Shown here in pieces: positions 22,531 to 34,714 of a stretch of DNA of 64,000 bases. How positions within the stretch are numbered: the first letter of the stretch is position 1; each line of letters opens with the position of its first letter. Below the pieces are notes generated by a model. The model saw only the letters and a program-made list of their open reading frames with translations, did no database searches and was not told where the DNA came from. A program made the translations under genes and the position numbers. Origin of the DNA: Daphnia carinata (lineage: Eukaryota; Arthropoda; Branchiopoda; Diplostraca; Daphniidae). Location: contig NC_081335.1 of NCBI RefSeq assembly GCF_022539665.2, positions 7,130,001 to 7,194,000 of the forward strand, written 5' to 3'.

Positions 22531-23269
22531 CTATCGTTACATAATTCTAAATTTCTAATTTTTGATTCTAATTTGAAATGGTAAACCCCAAAATTTACAT
22601 TATCTAACAATTCTACTTGAGCCAAATGTTTTTGTGATACTTTAAAACTCACGAGTCTTACTTTCATGGAGGGATCTCCTAAAGCACTCTTGAGCATATC
22701 ACCAACAATTTCTTGAATTGAAAATATTGGCATGTTTCTCCAAAATTTTCCAGCCTCTTGTGGCCCTCCTCAGTACATCTCAACTGTATGATTGATGCGT
22801 TGGGGAGGCTAAGAGCCTTTTAGGAGGTTCCCAGGAAGGAGATGTGCCGTGTGGGATCCTTATTGATTTTTTCAAAAATTTGGTTGTTGTTGTTTGTTGT
22901 TTAAAACAATTTGTCGCTCAGATAACACCAAGAAAAAAGGCATAATGCAAATCGGCTTTAGAGATGGACGACCTTCTTTGCCTCTTCCGCCTTGTATAGG
23001 CTATTACTAAGTAAAATTCACATAATATACAAAATAAGACAATCCTTTATCAGTATTCCCAGTTCCGCTGTTAGACTTCAGCTTGTTTAATGGAAACAGG
23101 GTAATATGGTACGTATATAATACGTATATGACGAATAATGCAAACAGCAGGGTAAGTGGAATAATGTTGTTTCTCATTTTATCTTCTTATGAGCAAAAAG
23201 ATTATTAAAAATGGATGCTGCTTATCAGAGGTAGACTGAAGCCAGTCTAAATACATTTTTAAAAAGTCC
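22531..23269. other. No gene recognised
   Basis: AT-rich. Bases 22750-22860 resemble the GGAGG/GTGCCGTGTGGG part of the foldback arm, so this is probably decayed transposon. Confidence 0.4.
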
Positions 23270-23660
23270 TGTAACAAAGGGGTAGGTGTGTCGGGCTCTA
23301 TTAAACGAAGGGGTAAGGCGGATATTTAATACGAAGGGGTAGGCGTGACGGACTGTTTTAACCGAAGGAGTAGGTGTGTCGGGGTGTATTAACAGCAGGG
23401 GGTAGGTATGTCGATCAATTTCCTGCGAAGGAGTAGGAATGTCGGACTGCATTAATCGAAAGGGTAGGTATGTCGGACTGCATTAATCGAAAGGGTAGGT
23501 ATGTCGAACTGTATTAATCAAAGAGGTAGGTGTGTCGGACTGTATTATTCGAAGGGGTAGATATGTCGAACTGTATTAATCGGAGAAGTAGACATGTCGA
23601 TCAGTGTTCAGTGAAGGGGTAGGATTGCCGGTCTCAGTTAAACAAATGGGTAGATAAAAC
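23270..23660 (+). repeat. 31-base minisatellite
   Basis: About a dozen imperfect head-to-tail units of the type AAGGGGTAGGTATGTCGGACTGTATTAATCG. Two adjacent units near 23450-23500 are nearly identical. Degenerate units continue to about 23800. Confidence 0.85.
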
Positions 23661-23800
23661 GGCTTTTTAATAATAAATTACTAACGGGGTAGTTGTGATG
23701 GAAGTATTTTCAGTTTGATGGGAAATCTAACGGAAGATGATTTCCGCTTTCTGTAAGGGTAGGTCTGTCGAGGTAGGTCTGTCGTTTTTTTTGGTTATGT

Positions 23801-24950
23801 CTGTCGAAACCTTTAGGTGCTTATGACGGGGGGTATCCCGTTACAGCAGATATATGATCCAGATTCCAAGATGATGGTTCCTTTGTCCGATATTGAATGG
23901 CAGGCAGGAATTCTTTTGCTGCTACGGAAAAAGTTTCACATTCCTTAAAAGCCCTCTGGATCGGCGAAATCATACATCACCAATTTGTCAACAACCTGAG
24001 CCCTGCTCGCGCCCTTTGTTGTTCTCAAGCCGTAATGTATGTCTGTTATGTAACAGCAATTTTTTTCTGCTAACGTCAGTACAATACAGTGTTCGTCTCG
24101 ATCAGTAAAACTTACAGCTACTGTTGTTCTGGAATTACAAGAAAGTAAAACAAAGTTATCAACAATAGGTTCTCTTTCGCGAAAACACCCTCTTACTCAT
24201 TTCATAATCAGAACATGATGTTGCAAACTAAGCACGTATCAAGCGAATTCAAACTTAACGAATGAAACGAACGACGAGATAGAGCAGGAAAAACGATCTT
24301 TTGAACCCAAGCCAAAAACGGGACAACTCGAGAAAAAATGGCGACACGACAAGTCGAAAGCCGAAATGCGTCTGAGCGATTGTACACGTCATCAATTAAT
24401 GCGTGGCTATAAAAAACATAAGACTTAGGAATTGCGGAACAATAGACTGCTAAATTAAAGTAAAGGAAGGGAAATTGGGGAGCGCGCGAAGCCCGATCTG
24501 AGTTGCCATGGCAACTCGGTAACACATGACTATCACCACAAGCAGCAAAAGTCATTCAGGTTTATAATTATTTAACAACTTCAATTATATTTAACGCTTA
24601 TCATATTTGTCTACACACATATTGTACAGAAAAGCTTAACTCCATATTCAGTACATCGGTCACCAACACAGACTCGTTTAAGCAGGTGTTCAAAAACCAG
24701 AGAGCGAGGACGTGTTTACGAGGCGTAAGCCTGAAACACTGTGGAAAAAAAATTCCCCACTATAATGCCTAAGGAAATTAAACTAAACGAGAACGACCCG
24801 TCCTATCACTGGATAACGGAGGAAAATTTTGGACAAATTCTGGGCGAAGTTTTTTAAGTAGGGTACATTATTCTCTTCCTTCAGTCCCTTCACCAGTTTT
24901 TCTCCATTCGTCAGGTATATGATAGTATATTATACATAGCTTTACCTTAG
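23801..24950. other. No gene recognised; contains one X-box
   Basis: Mixed sequence without a supported ORF. The only notable site is the RFX-type palindrome at 24502-24515, listed separately. Confidence 0.45.
24502..24515. promoter_or_regulatory. Perfect palindromic X-box (RFX-type site)
   Basis: GTTGCCATGGCAAC, within an 18-base perfect palindrome GAGTTGCCATGGCAACTC. This fits the consensus bound by RFX factors, which drive ciliary genes in animals. No coding exon is evident nearby, so function is unproven. Confidence 0.35.
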
Positions 24951-24951
24951 G

Positions 24952-26290
24952 TAGCAAAAGAGATCAAACAGGCGTCTATTCAGACGTTTGGGAGGGTAAA
25001 TTTTTTACGTATAATCCTTTGTTTGTAGAAAAGAAAGGCCAAGTTCTTGGTTTTCAAGCTGATATGGATGATGTGAAACTAGCAAACCCATTGGTAAGCA
25101 AAAAAGGGAAACATAAAGTTTCAAAATTTTACTGAATTCTCTTAAATGTTCCGCCCATATCAAGGTCATCTTTAAAAAATATTCAGTTACTTGGGATGGT
25201 AAGCTCAGATTTGCTGAGATGGAGGGGGATTAGTTCTTTTATACCACCATTTGTAGCTGATATGAAATTGCCATATAACGGTGTCGATCTTATTGTAAGG
25301 AACGAGACGCGGAAGGGGTTCGGCCTTTTAGTTAATTTTGCTAGCGATATGCCGGCATCTAACTTCATTGGTGGTTCTAAGGAAGGCGTTGGTTTTGCCC
25401 ACCTTCCTTGCAGGGTCTGCATGATTAACAAGGCTGACTTAGATAAGATGCACACCTCCGTAGATTGCGTTATAAGGGAAAAACATTCTCATTGTATGCA
25501 AGTAGAACTAATCAAAGATGTAAATCAGCCGCAAACTACACAAGACGCATTGCCAGTAAAATATGGGAATAATAGAGAAAGTTGCCTTGCAATGTTCGAC
25601 TACTTTTATCCAACAGTGTTTTGTTCAAGACTTGATGCATTTTGTTTATGAGGGCATTTTAAATCTGGTAGTTTCCTTACTTTTACAAAACCTGATCTCA
25701 GACACAACCATTTTACTTGATTTAGATGAGGTAAACAACAAAATTGCTACTTTAGAAAGTAACGGAGAGTTCACTGTTCCACCCCTCTTATGGAAAAATG
25801 AAATTACGAATTCCACGAAGTTATCATTTTCTTCTTCTGAGATGGCATCTGTTGGTATGTGTCTCTGAATCGTATTGGGTTACTACGTTTTTAGTGACAA
25901 TAACCCCTATTTTGCCAATTTTTTATTACTTTTGCAAAATATTTTCTGTTTAATATCGTACAATATTACTGAAAGCGACCTAAAAGTTCTTGAGTATAAC
26001 ATCCACATTCATAACAACAACCACGTAATCCTTTATTCAAAAACAAATGGTTTGTCCTTATTCCCAAAACTGCATACCTTGATCCATTTTCCAGAACAAA
26101 TTCGAAACTTTGGACCTCATCGATATGGTTGGTGTTTTCGTTATGAATCGAAAGATGCTCCCTTTAAGAGAGTTATGCGACGAGATTGCAATTATAATAA
26201 TGTACCATGGTCTCTGCTCTTTTCATCAAAAGCTATTTGGGTTGCAGATTCGAAGTGACGTCGAAGGAGATTTTTTTTAATGTACAACGA
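24952..26290 (+). pseudogene. Decayed transposase of the ANPL-SKKGKHK type
   Basis: Pieces in several frames follow the order of a transposase widespread in animals: YSDVWEG, DMDDVKLANPL then SKKGKHK, a GG-KEGVGF-LPCRVC zinc-like block, a DLMHFV-EG block and LFPKLHTLIHFPEQI-FGP then RYESKDAPFKR-RRDCNYNNVPWSL. Frameshifts lie near 25600 and 25870 among others. It is related in layout to the transposase at 16356 and the remnant at 43373. The continuation after 26290 is cut by the MITE at 26314. I do not assign a superfamily. Confidence 0.5.
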
Positions 26291-26313
26291 TTTCAAAGTT
26301 ATTTCGATGACAG

Positions 26314-26749
26314 CAGACTTGCCACGATCGCGATCAAAAATTGATCGCCGATCCGATCTTCGATCAAAAAATGATCGCCGATCCGATCTTTTGAGAAAGA
26401 TCGGAGATCGGATCGGCGATCCCAAAAAAATGATCGCGATCCGATCTTTTTGAGCGATCAAACTTTTCGCCATCTAGCTGTCGATTTTGCAGCCACATGG
26501 TACTCTTTCACTACTATTTTTGCGAATGCCAATTGAGGGAAACTGTTTAGTGTTCACCCTCAATGGCCGTCAGTGACTGTCGCTGTGACAGCCAATGCTA
26601 AATTCGTTAAATAGTGTAAATTTTGAGCGCTAGATGTCGTACAAAAAGATCGGTAAAAATGATCGGCCGATCTTGATCGGCGATCCGATCAAACTCAAAA
26701 GATCGAATCGGAGATCGAGATCGGAAAATTGATCGGCGCGGCAAGTCTG
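26314..26749. mobile_element. hAT-type MITE with GATC-rich interior
   Basis: 436 bases with inverted ends CAGACTTGCCACG and CAGACTTGCCGCG and a perfect 8-base TSD, GATGACAG, at 26306-26313 and 26750-26757. Eight-base TSDs and CAG-type ends point to hAT elements. The interior is two inverse clusters of GATCGG/CCGATC motifs (26325-26470 and 26645-26735). No coding capacity. Confidence 0.85.
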
Positions 26750-26757
26750 GATGACAG

Positions 26758-27769
26758 ATAGCCTTCCAGTTGAGGTATAGTTTTCCCGATGGTCACAAGT
26801 ACTATGCAATTACACTCCTCTTATACATTTTTTAAAGATTCGTTCTCTACAGAAAATTAAAAATATGTGGACACATTTTTTTAGTGGAGTCCGTTTTTTT
26901 ACATAAGCTACCCACGTCCCTCGATTTAGCTTGTTTTTTTTAGGCCGACTGAAATAATAGCTTCAGATGATAAAATTTACTTGGTTATGGAAAACATGGA
27001 AACTATATCACTTAATGTGGATTATTTCTCGTTTAATGTACTTCCTACATAAATGTATACTGTAATAAGTCCAACGTCTTTAGAATTTCAAGTTCCCCTT
27101 CATTTATTTTGTTATAACAACAGTTTACATGTCATCCCTGATTACCATCAATGCTGTAAAATATCTGTCTAAGATAAGGAAAAATACCAAATGAAAAGTT
27201 AGATTTTGAAGTAGGATCTGTGAAATCATACAACACCTTGAGAAAAATCTCATAGCCAGGTTGAAGAATCCTGACGCAGTAACACAGGGTAAGATAAGCA
27301 AAATTTTCTTTGTTACTTCGCCGTAAATCTTTTGGTACTACCAACCGACCCCCATTTTAGTTGATATACTTACCTTTACGATGGTATATAGTTTCGTAGA
27401 TATTTCATCTGGTAACTCGTATACCAACGTGGTACAACTTGTCTACCATTACCCTACACCAGTATCGTAGATGTAAGCCTACCCCATTTGGCACTAACCG
27501 CCGGGGGAGAGTGTTTTATTTCATGATTGGTAGAACACCTTTTACCATATTGGTAGGCAATCATAGCTAAAACGCAACTTCTCAAGATTTTGTTGTCCTT
27601 GGAATTTTATTCCATGGGTAGCAGTGCAGTTCAGTCAAATTGGATGACCGTTCGAAAGCAGCCAAATATTTCACGTGTGTGTTTTGTGTCGAACGTGTTT
27701 ATGGACTATAATCAAACTTCACCCATCATATTAGATATGTGTACGGCAAAAAACTAACAATGCAGCATA
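26758..27769. other. No gene recognised
   Basis: The first 100 bases may continue the decayed transposase upstream of the MITE. The remainder is AT-rich without motifs I can name. Confidence 0.4.
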
Positions 27770-27773
27770 ATAT

Positions 27774-27823
27774 TGTTACGGCATCGTCGTCTAACTGACG
27801 ATATCAACGAATAGCTTCCGTAT
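27774..27823 (+). repeat. 5' LTR of element C, first 50 bases
   Basis: Starts TGTTACGGCATCG. The LTR resumes at 41824 after element B. The 4-base GTAT at 27820-27823 is duplicated at 41820-41823 by the B insertion. Confidence 0.8.
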
Positions 27824-28029
27824 TGTAACAAGCCCAAAGGCTATCCAAAGACAGCCACACCCTTTACATCCCTCAAGCGTTACACAAGTGAAAGTGAACG
27901 TATCCCCGCCCATTTTACCTTCATTTTGTGTGTTTGTTAGTAGTATAAATACAGCATGTTTGTACCTTGTAAAATCGGAATTGTTTCGGCAAATCCACTG
28001 TAATACACGAGGTATAAGGGAACTTTACA
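27824..28029 (+). repeat. 5' LTR of element B
   Basis: 206 bases, TGTAACAAGCCC...GAACTTTACA. A TATA-like TATAAAT lies at about 27944-27950. Matches 41614-41819 with about three differences. Confidence 0.92.
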
Positions 28030-28031
28030 AT

Positions 28032-28049
28032 TGGAGGTCCCAACGAGAC
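28032..28049 (+). promoter_or_regulatory. Primer-binding site of element B
   Basis: TGGAGGTCCCAACGAGAC begins two bases after the LTR, the usual position for tRNA priming of minus-strand synthesis. I do not name the tRNA. Confidence 0.65.
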
Positions 28050-28160
28050 TCACACTTGTTGTCCAGTACAAAGTTTCTTACCCGTACCTTATTTCAGTGA
28101 TTGTGCTCTACACTTCCCCGACGAGTCTCCAACAACTCTACCAGACCAAGGAACACCATC

Positions 28161-28170
28161 AAAGGTAAGC
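28161..28170 (+). promoter_or_regulatory. Putative splice donor in the leader of element B
   Basis: AAAG|GTAAGC with GT at 28165-28166, eight bases before the gag ATG at 28173. Splicing here would remove the gag start and let env or the ankyrin ORF be the first ORF on the mRNA. Confidence 0.55.
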
Positions 28171-28172
28171 GA

Positions 28173-30893
28173 ATGCCGCTTGATCATATTGTACCAGAGA
28201 CTACTCGTAAAGAGAATACCTTGTATACAAACATTGTCGACGAATTATCCCCACCGTTGTACCCTATACTTCCCGAATCAGACACAACCAACCAAAACCC
28301 CAAGAGAGAAAAATTTTTAGACCACTGGAAAACTTTTGTGGACTTAGAATTTGAACAAGAGGTAGAACCAAACAAAACCTATCAGACTACCACGACAAAA
28401 GCAAAAATCCAACAAATAGAGTCCAAGAAACAAGAAGTTATTAAAGAGACCCACAACGCATTACAATTATATTCATATACGTTGTTAGAACCATCATTGC
28501 AAGTACCAAGTGGTATAACAGCAGAAACTATTACAAACACCACAAAGACACTTAAAGATTACGTAGAATCCCTTGGTGGCAACACCGAAAACCTTGACAG
28601 TTTATTGCAGCAAATTAGCATTGTACATGGTAAAGAAAAAGAATTCCTATTAGGTATCAGCCGTATTTTACAAAGAGAAGTAGTACTTGCGCAGATAACA
28701 GAGAAAAAATATTCGTCTGACCTCAATTTTGAGCTACAGAGCTTACGAAAACAGCTAGATAGCAACAAGAAAAAGGCAAAGAGTTCCAAATACACATTAA
28801 GTAGCTCCCTTGAACAACTCCAAGAAAGTAACGAAACACTAAAAAACTCGCTTGAGAAATCTGCCAATCGAATCAGCGAATTAGAAACAAGCCTTGAAAG
28901 TGCCACAGCAACAGAAAACCAACTACAAAACCTTTTACGAAAAAAAGAAGACAATATCATAGCTGTTGAGAGAGAAGGCCAAGAAATAATTAGCAAACTT
29001 GAAAGTGAAAGAAAACAACTGGTTACGAAGTTAGAAACCACCGAGCAACAGATAAAAGCAGCTTTAGAGACAAACAACCACCTTCAGACAGAAGCAAAAG
29101 AAACACAAGAGATCCTTGAAAAAACCTTAGCAGAAAAAGCCGGCTTACGAAGAAGTCTGATAGATATTACTACAAAGAATAAAAATCTTGAAACATAATT
29201 ACAAAAAACCAACATACAGATAGGAGACCAGGAAGAAAAGATTAAGTATCTGAAAAACAGAATAAAAGAATATAGAAAGCAACATTCGCTGAAACCGAAG
29301 ACTTAAACAACTCCAACGAACCGGGAGAGATAACAAAATGAGTGAGTGAGATAAACGACCTAACCTCAATAACAGAAGGAGACAAATCCCTTCACTTCGA
29401 GTTAGAAACTGAATAATTCGAAAAACTACAGCAACTCAACAACGAGCTACAAAACCAAATCGAGATCCAAAACGACAACCTTCTTCAACTAGAACGAAAG
29501 TACCAAACTCTCAAAAACAAAATCAAAATGGGACTTTCACACAAAGAAACTTCAAGAATTGCCCGCGACACAACAGATACCGATAGCCTCGATACATCCA
29601 CAACCCAACCAATTGTAAAAGCATTAGGAGAATTATTTTCAAGAGAAAAAAAAAGTCAATTCCAATCTTCAAAGGGAAAAGTACTGATAAATTAATAACA
29701 GAATGGCTGAAGGACGCCGAACATGTAGCACGCAACAACGACTGGGACGACAACCAAAAAATACGATTCTTCTCTGACAGACTAAAAGGCGACGCCCTAG
29801 AATGGCATGGAAACTACGTAGAAGAGCAAGGTGACGAGTTAAGTTATGACGAATGGAAAACTGCCATTATTGCAAGATTCCAGGATGCATACGACTTAGC
29901 AGCAAAAGAAAAAAGTTATCCACACTAAAACAAAAACCTGAAGAAAAATGCAAAGCCTTTATCTCAAGAATCAACAGTCTCTACGAGTCCATTGAAGGCA
30001 AAGAAGAAAAATCTGACCCAAACCAGACCATCGTTGAAGGTCGACTCATAAACACAGTCAAAAGAATGAGAGATTATACCAAAATCAAAATTCTGATGCA
30101 AGGCATCTTACCAAAGCTAAGAGCCGAACTTTATTTCAGAATGCCCGAAGACCCCGAAGATTTTGATCAGTTATGTAAACAAATAATAATATCCGAAGGC
30201 ATCCTATATAGCAAGGAAAATGCAGAAAAGAAAGAAATAAACGCGGTAATCGCAGGGATAACGCATCACGAGAAACAACAAGATAACGAACTTTCACAAC
30301 AAAAGACAGAAATCGAATTCCTAAAACAAAAAATACGTGAACTGGAAAATACTAATAAAAACCGTGAATTGTCACAGGATACCGATATAACCATAGCAGC
30401 CACAGATCAATACGAGCAAAGATCTTCGCGATCAAGTGATCGTTACTCCAGACCACAAAATCCGCGAGTCCGATTTCACGAGAGACCGAATAGCAGAGGC
30501 TCCAGTAGTGACCGAAACTTCAATCGAAGCAGAGATAACAGCCCATACCGCACCAACTATACTTCACCAAGAAGAGAAGGTACCTCCACGTGATATATGC
30601 AATCAAATTACCCAACTTACCAGCAAACACCCCAGAGACCCCCGTACAACAACAGACCGATACACTACAATCGACCGAACTTTCAACCACATAACAATCA
30701 ACAGGTGTATCATCAAAACCCAGCCTATACTCATCAATACCCACAGCCACGACAAAATCAACCAAACACCCCTGACAACCTAGGAAATAGAATTCTTGTC
30801 TGCCACAAGTGCAATAAAAGAGGACACATTGGGCGAGAATGTTGGACGGATATGGCACGTATCAACAACCCGAACCACCGTCCAATGCAGTAA
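28173..30893 (+). pseudogene. gag of element B with a long coiled-coil N-terminus
   Basis: The ATG at 28173 is chosen because an in-frame upstream extension has no ATG and lies before the splice donor. Residues 1 to about 340 (to the TAA at 29196) are largely predicted coiled coil, unusual for Gypsy gag. After a damaged stretch (29199-29640), the capsid region follows (EWLKDAEHVARNN, KIRFFSDRLKGDALEWHG, RFQDAYDLAAKEK, then CKAFISRINSLYESIE). There is a one-base loss in an A-run near 29910 and an in-frame TGA at 30591. A zinc knuckle CHKCNKRGHIGREC (CX2CX4HX4C) lies near 30800-30842. The product would build the particle and bind RNA. The last 55 bases overlap pol in another frame, consistent with programmed frameshifting. 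Confidence 0.85.
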
Positions 30894-33800
30894 ACACAAT
30901 ATCCCTACCAAACAACCCTCCAACACAAAATTTAGAAATAGCGATACCCAAACTAATACGTATACCCATTAGAATTTTTGGAAAAGAAATTAAGGCTTTA
31001 TTAGACACAGGAGCAGCAGCCAGTTTAGTTCCAGACAACATATTTCTTAATCTAAAGGAGTATGAAGAACTGAAACATGTTAAAGACTCCCCTTCGCCAA
31101 TATTTAGAACGGTGTCAGGAGAAATACTAAAATAAAAAGGGAAATATGGATTTTCAATCACCATTAACACCAATCACGTCATTAAGCATGATTTCTTTAT
31201 TATGGAAAACTTGAACGAAACTTGCATATAAGGATTAGACTTCTTATCTAGCAACAATGTAAAAATTAATACTAAAAACAGGCAGATCAATTACGATCAT
31301 TCCGGAAAAGAACATAGCTTTGGTAAAAACACACTCCCAGTATACAGCATAACTTTTGGCAAGGCAGGTATTAATATTCCACTCCTCCCAGACCGTTGGT
31401 CAGATAGTAACTACAACAACGATCTGACAGAAGCAGATTATCGCAGCCTAGAATCTTTCTCCCAATCAGAAATTAACAAAAAATCAAAACGAATTGGACA
31501 AACCCAAGAAAGTGAAGCGAGTAACATCTCCGACGAGATACAAATTAAAATTGTAAACCTATTGAAAAAACACGAAACCCTATTTGCAGAAAGAGAATCA
31601 GATTTGGGTCTAGCAACTGATGTAAAGCACTCCATTAACATAGGATACAATGCCCCAATTACACAACGATTGCGCAGAACACCAGAAGCATTAAAACTAA
31701 TTGTCAAAACAAAAATAGATGTAATGATAAGTAACAATATTATTAGAGAAAGTCACAGCCCATTTGCAGCAGCAATTGTAATGGTTCCCAAAAAAGATGG
31801 AGAGATGCGTATGTGTGTTGACTATAGGGCACTTAACAAAATAACCGTAAAGGACAAATACCCATTACCAAGAATTGACGACACCATTGATGCATTGAGC
31901 GGATCAGTTTATTTCTCAACATTGGACTTACTAAGTGGCTACTGGCAGATCGAGATAGAAGAAAGCGACAAACACAAAACCGCCTTCATCTGTGAACTTG
32001 GACAATACGAATTTAATAGAATGCCATTTGGACTAACAAATGCACCAAGCACTTTTCAACGAGCAATGAATAACATATTGAAATCAGTATTGTTCAGGTT
32101 CGCATTGGTTTATCTGGATGACATCATAGTGTTCAGTAATAATATTGCTGAACATGTGAAACATCTAGAAGCAGTGTTTAAGCTTCTTACAGACGCAAGA
32201 CTAAAGTTAAAAAGAAAGAAATGCGAATTTTTCAAAGAAAAGTTAGATTATTTAGGATATATGTTTCGAAAAAAGGAATAACACCGAGTACAAAAAAGTT
32301 AGAAGCGATCATCACATACCCAGCTCCCAAAGACGTGAAAGAATTGAGCTCATTTTTAGGTTTGGCTAGCTATTACAGAAAATTCATCAGGGCTTTTGCT
32401 GATAAAGCCCACCCACTGACAGCGCTAACGAGAAAATCAGCCGAGTGGAAATGGGGAGAGGAACAAAGGGACGCCTTTGATTGTATCAAGAACTGTCTCA
32501 TAACTAGACCTATCCTAGGGTATCCAGATTTCACGCGCGAATTTATCATCTACACAGATGCTTCAGGATACGGTATAGGAGCAGTCTGGCTCAGATGCAG
32601 ACTCTACCTCAATCAGCGGATTCAGCGGAGTCCAACGTACAGGAACCCCGTGAATCAGACGGCGCGGAAGTCGTCATAGCGTATAGCTCTAAACATCTGA
32701 ACGACCGCGAAGCCAAGTGGTCAACCACAGAGAAAGAGGCTTACGCAATCATCCACGCAATTGACGTGTTTAGGACATATCTATACGGACGCAGATTCAC
32801 CGTATTTACAGACCATAGACCTTTAGAATGGTTAATGGGCAAGACAGAACCCGCAGAAAGATTAGCTAGATGGGCACTAAAAATACAAGGATTCAACATC
32901 GTCATTGGGTACCGGCCTGGGAAGTCGCACCAAAATGCTGACACCCTAAGCCGTATTCCCATAGTGCCAATAGCACGAGTAGAAACAAGGGCAATGGAAA
33001 GAGGAACTGTCATAAGAGAGCTTGAAAATATTCGAAAAGAAAGTGAAAGTTTAAAAGAAAAGCTAAGGATCGAAAGATTAAGGAAACAAGAACAGCTGGA
33101 GAAAGAAAACGAAAGTATTCAAAAAGAAAGCGAAAGTTTTGAGAGGGAAAGTCTTCAAAAGAAGAGCGTAAGTTTTGAAAGAGAAATTGGAAGTGAAAGT
33201 AAAAGGTCTTGGAGAGAAGACAGATGGATAGAACTACAGCAAGCAGATAAATATTGTCAAAAACTAATGATGAAAATACAAGAAGATAGCCAGAAAAATA
33301 GAAATAAAAGATTCTCAAGCAGCTTTATAATCAATGAAAAAGGTCTATTAACAGATAGACAAGGAAAATTAGTAGTCCCTGTACCGTTAATCAGCGGAAT
33401 TTTACGAGCAAATCATGATCACATGATGGCAGGACATTTAGGAATCGAAAAAACAGTAGCCAGACTTCGCGAGCAATACTTCTTCCCACACATGCGACAA
33501 AACGTAACAGAACACATCAAAAATTGCCTTAAATGCGCAAAACGCAAGGCTGTGGGAGGAAGTAAAGCCCCATTGCAACCTATGCCCCCAGCCAAAAGGG
33601 TGTGGGAAAAACTTGCGATGGATATTGTGGGCCCCGTTCAAGAAAGCGCAAAGGGACATAAGTATATTTTAGTCCTATCAGATTACGCCAGTCGTTTCGT
33701 TTTTACAGTACCAATGAGAGACCAGACTGCCCAAACAATTGCTACAATCTTGGTTAATGATATTTATACAAAATATGGATCCCCCGAAGTCGTCCTAACA

Positions 33801-34691
33801 GATCAAGGGACTAACTTCCTGTCGAGCTTAATCCAAGATATTTGCAAATTGTTTAAAATCAGACAAATCAGAACAACAGCATACCACCCCTGAACAGACG
33901 GATTAGTAGAACGATTTAACAGAACCCTATGTGACATGCTAGCTTGCTACGTAACGGACGAACCAGAAAATTGGGACAAATATCTACCATTTGTCACCTT
34001 TGCCTACAACACAGCGAAGCAATCAACACTGCAGCAAAACCCATTCTTTCTATTCTTCGGGAGACAACCGGTGCTCCAAAACGACATCAAAATAGATAGA
34101 CGGTACGAAACATACGAAGACACCAGTGTAATGTACTCACATCAATGGAAGAAGGCTCAGCAACTAGCGAAGGAACACCTATTTCGGGCACAGACAAAAC
34201 AAAAAAGATATTACGACAAAGGAACAAAAGCAATCAAATACAACATCGGTGACTTTGTGCTACTGAAAGCTCCACCAACTGCCGGAAAATTCATCAACAG
34301 ATGGAATGGACAATTTAAAATCATCAGAAATTTCTCAGATCTCACTTACGAGATTGAGAACGCAGACAATGCAAGACTAAAATCGATAGTACACGTCAAC
34401 CGCCTAAAACTCTACGTCCCGGTAAACCAAGGAACAGAAAGATCATCTTGTGCGTCACACCAACCAAGAAATGAAACTGTACGACGAGGACCAGGAAGGC
34501 CAAGGAAAAACTGCTGTAACAACGAAAGAAGGCCTGTCCCTAGAACGCGTATACGTCAAACAGCAGAGGAGGAGAATTGTATTATCATCGCACCAAATAT
34601 CCCCGGTCCCATACCAGATAATCCTGCACGCACTAGAATGACGAATTCACGATACAACTTACGGCAACGCTACGAAGTATCGAGATTCTAA
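30839..34691 (+). pseudogene. pol of element B: protease, RT, RNase H, integrase
   Basis: Protease has LLDTGAAASLV near 31005. Reverse transcriptase (about 31560-32280) has KKDGEMRMCVDYRALNK and the catalytic YLDD near 32110-32125. RNase H begins YTDASGYGIGAV near 32550. Integrase shows an H-H-C-C zinc region (NCLKCAKRK), catalytic blocks MDIVGP, LTDQGTNF and GLVERFN, and a GPY/F-like module (WNGQFKIIR). Breaks: TAA at 31133, TAA near 31229, frame changes near 32265 and 32587, and TGA at 33891 within the integrase core. Between RNase H and the integrase zinc region is a Lys/Glu/Ser-rich segment (33010-33220) not typical of Gypsy pol. The enzymes would copy RNA to DNA and integrate it; this copy cannot. 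Confidence 0.9.
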
Positions 34692-34700
34692 ACGTCCAAA

Positions 34701-34714
34701 TTTTCTTTTCGCAG
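34701..34714 (+). promoter_or_regulatory. Putative 3' splice site for env (element B)
   Basis: A pyrimidine tract TTTTCTTTTCGCAG ends with AG at 34713-34714, and the env ATG is the very next triplet (34715). Gypsy-type errantiviruses are known to make env from spliced RNA. Confidence 0.65.

Noticed and set aside
22518-22733. 71-codon minus-strand ORF that faintly recalls an RPA-type OB fold
   Set aside because: Similarity is too weak, and the related repeat at 57240-57766 does not preserve the frame.
23225-23452. Minus-strand ORF across the minisatellite
   Set aside because: It is a by-product of the 31-base repeat unit.
23270-23660. CRISPR array
   Set aside because: Units are contiguous and diverged with no unique spacers, in a eukaryotic context.
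25093-25110. GTAAGC after ANPL as a splice donor
   Set aside because: The coding pattern continues directly through it (SKKGKHK), so it is exon.
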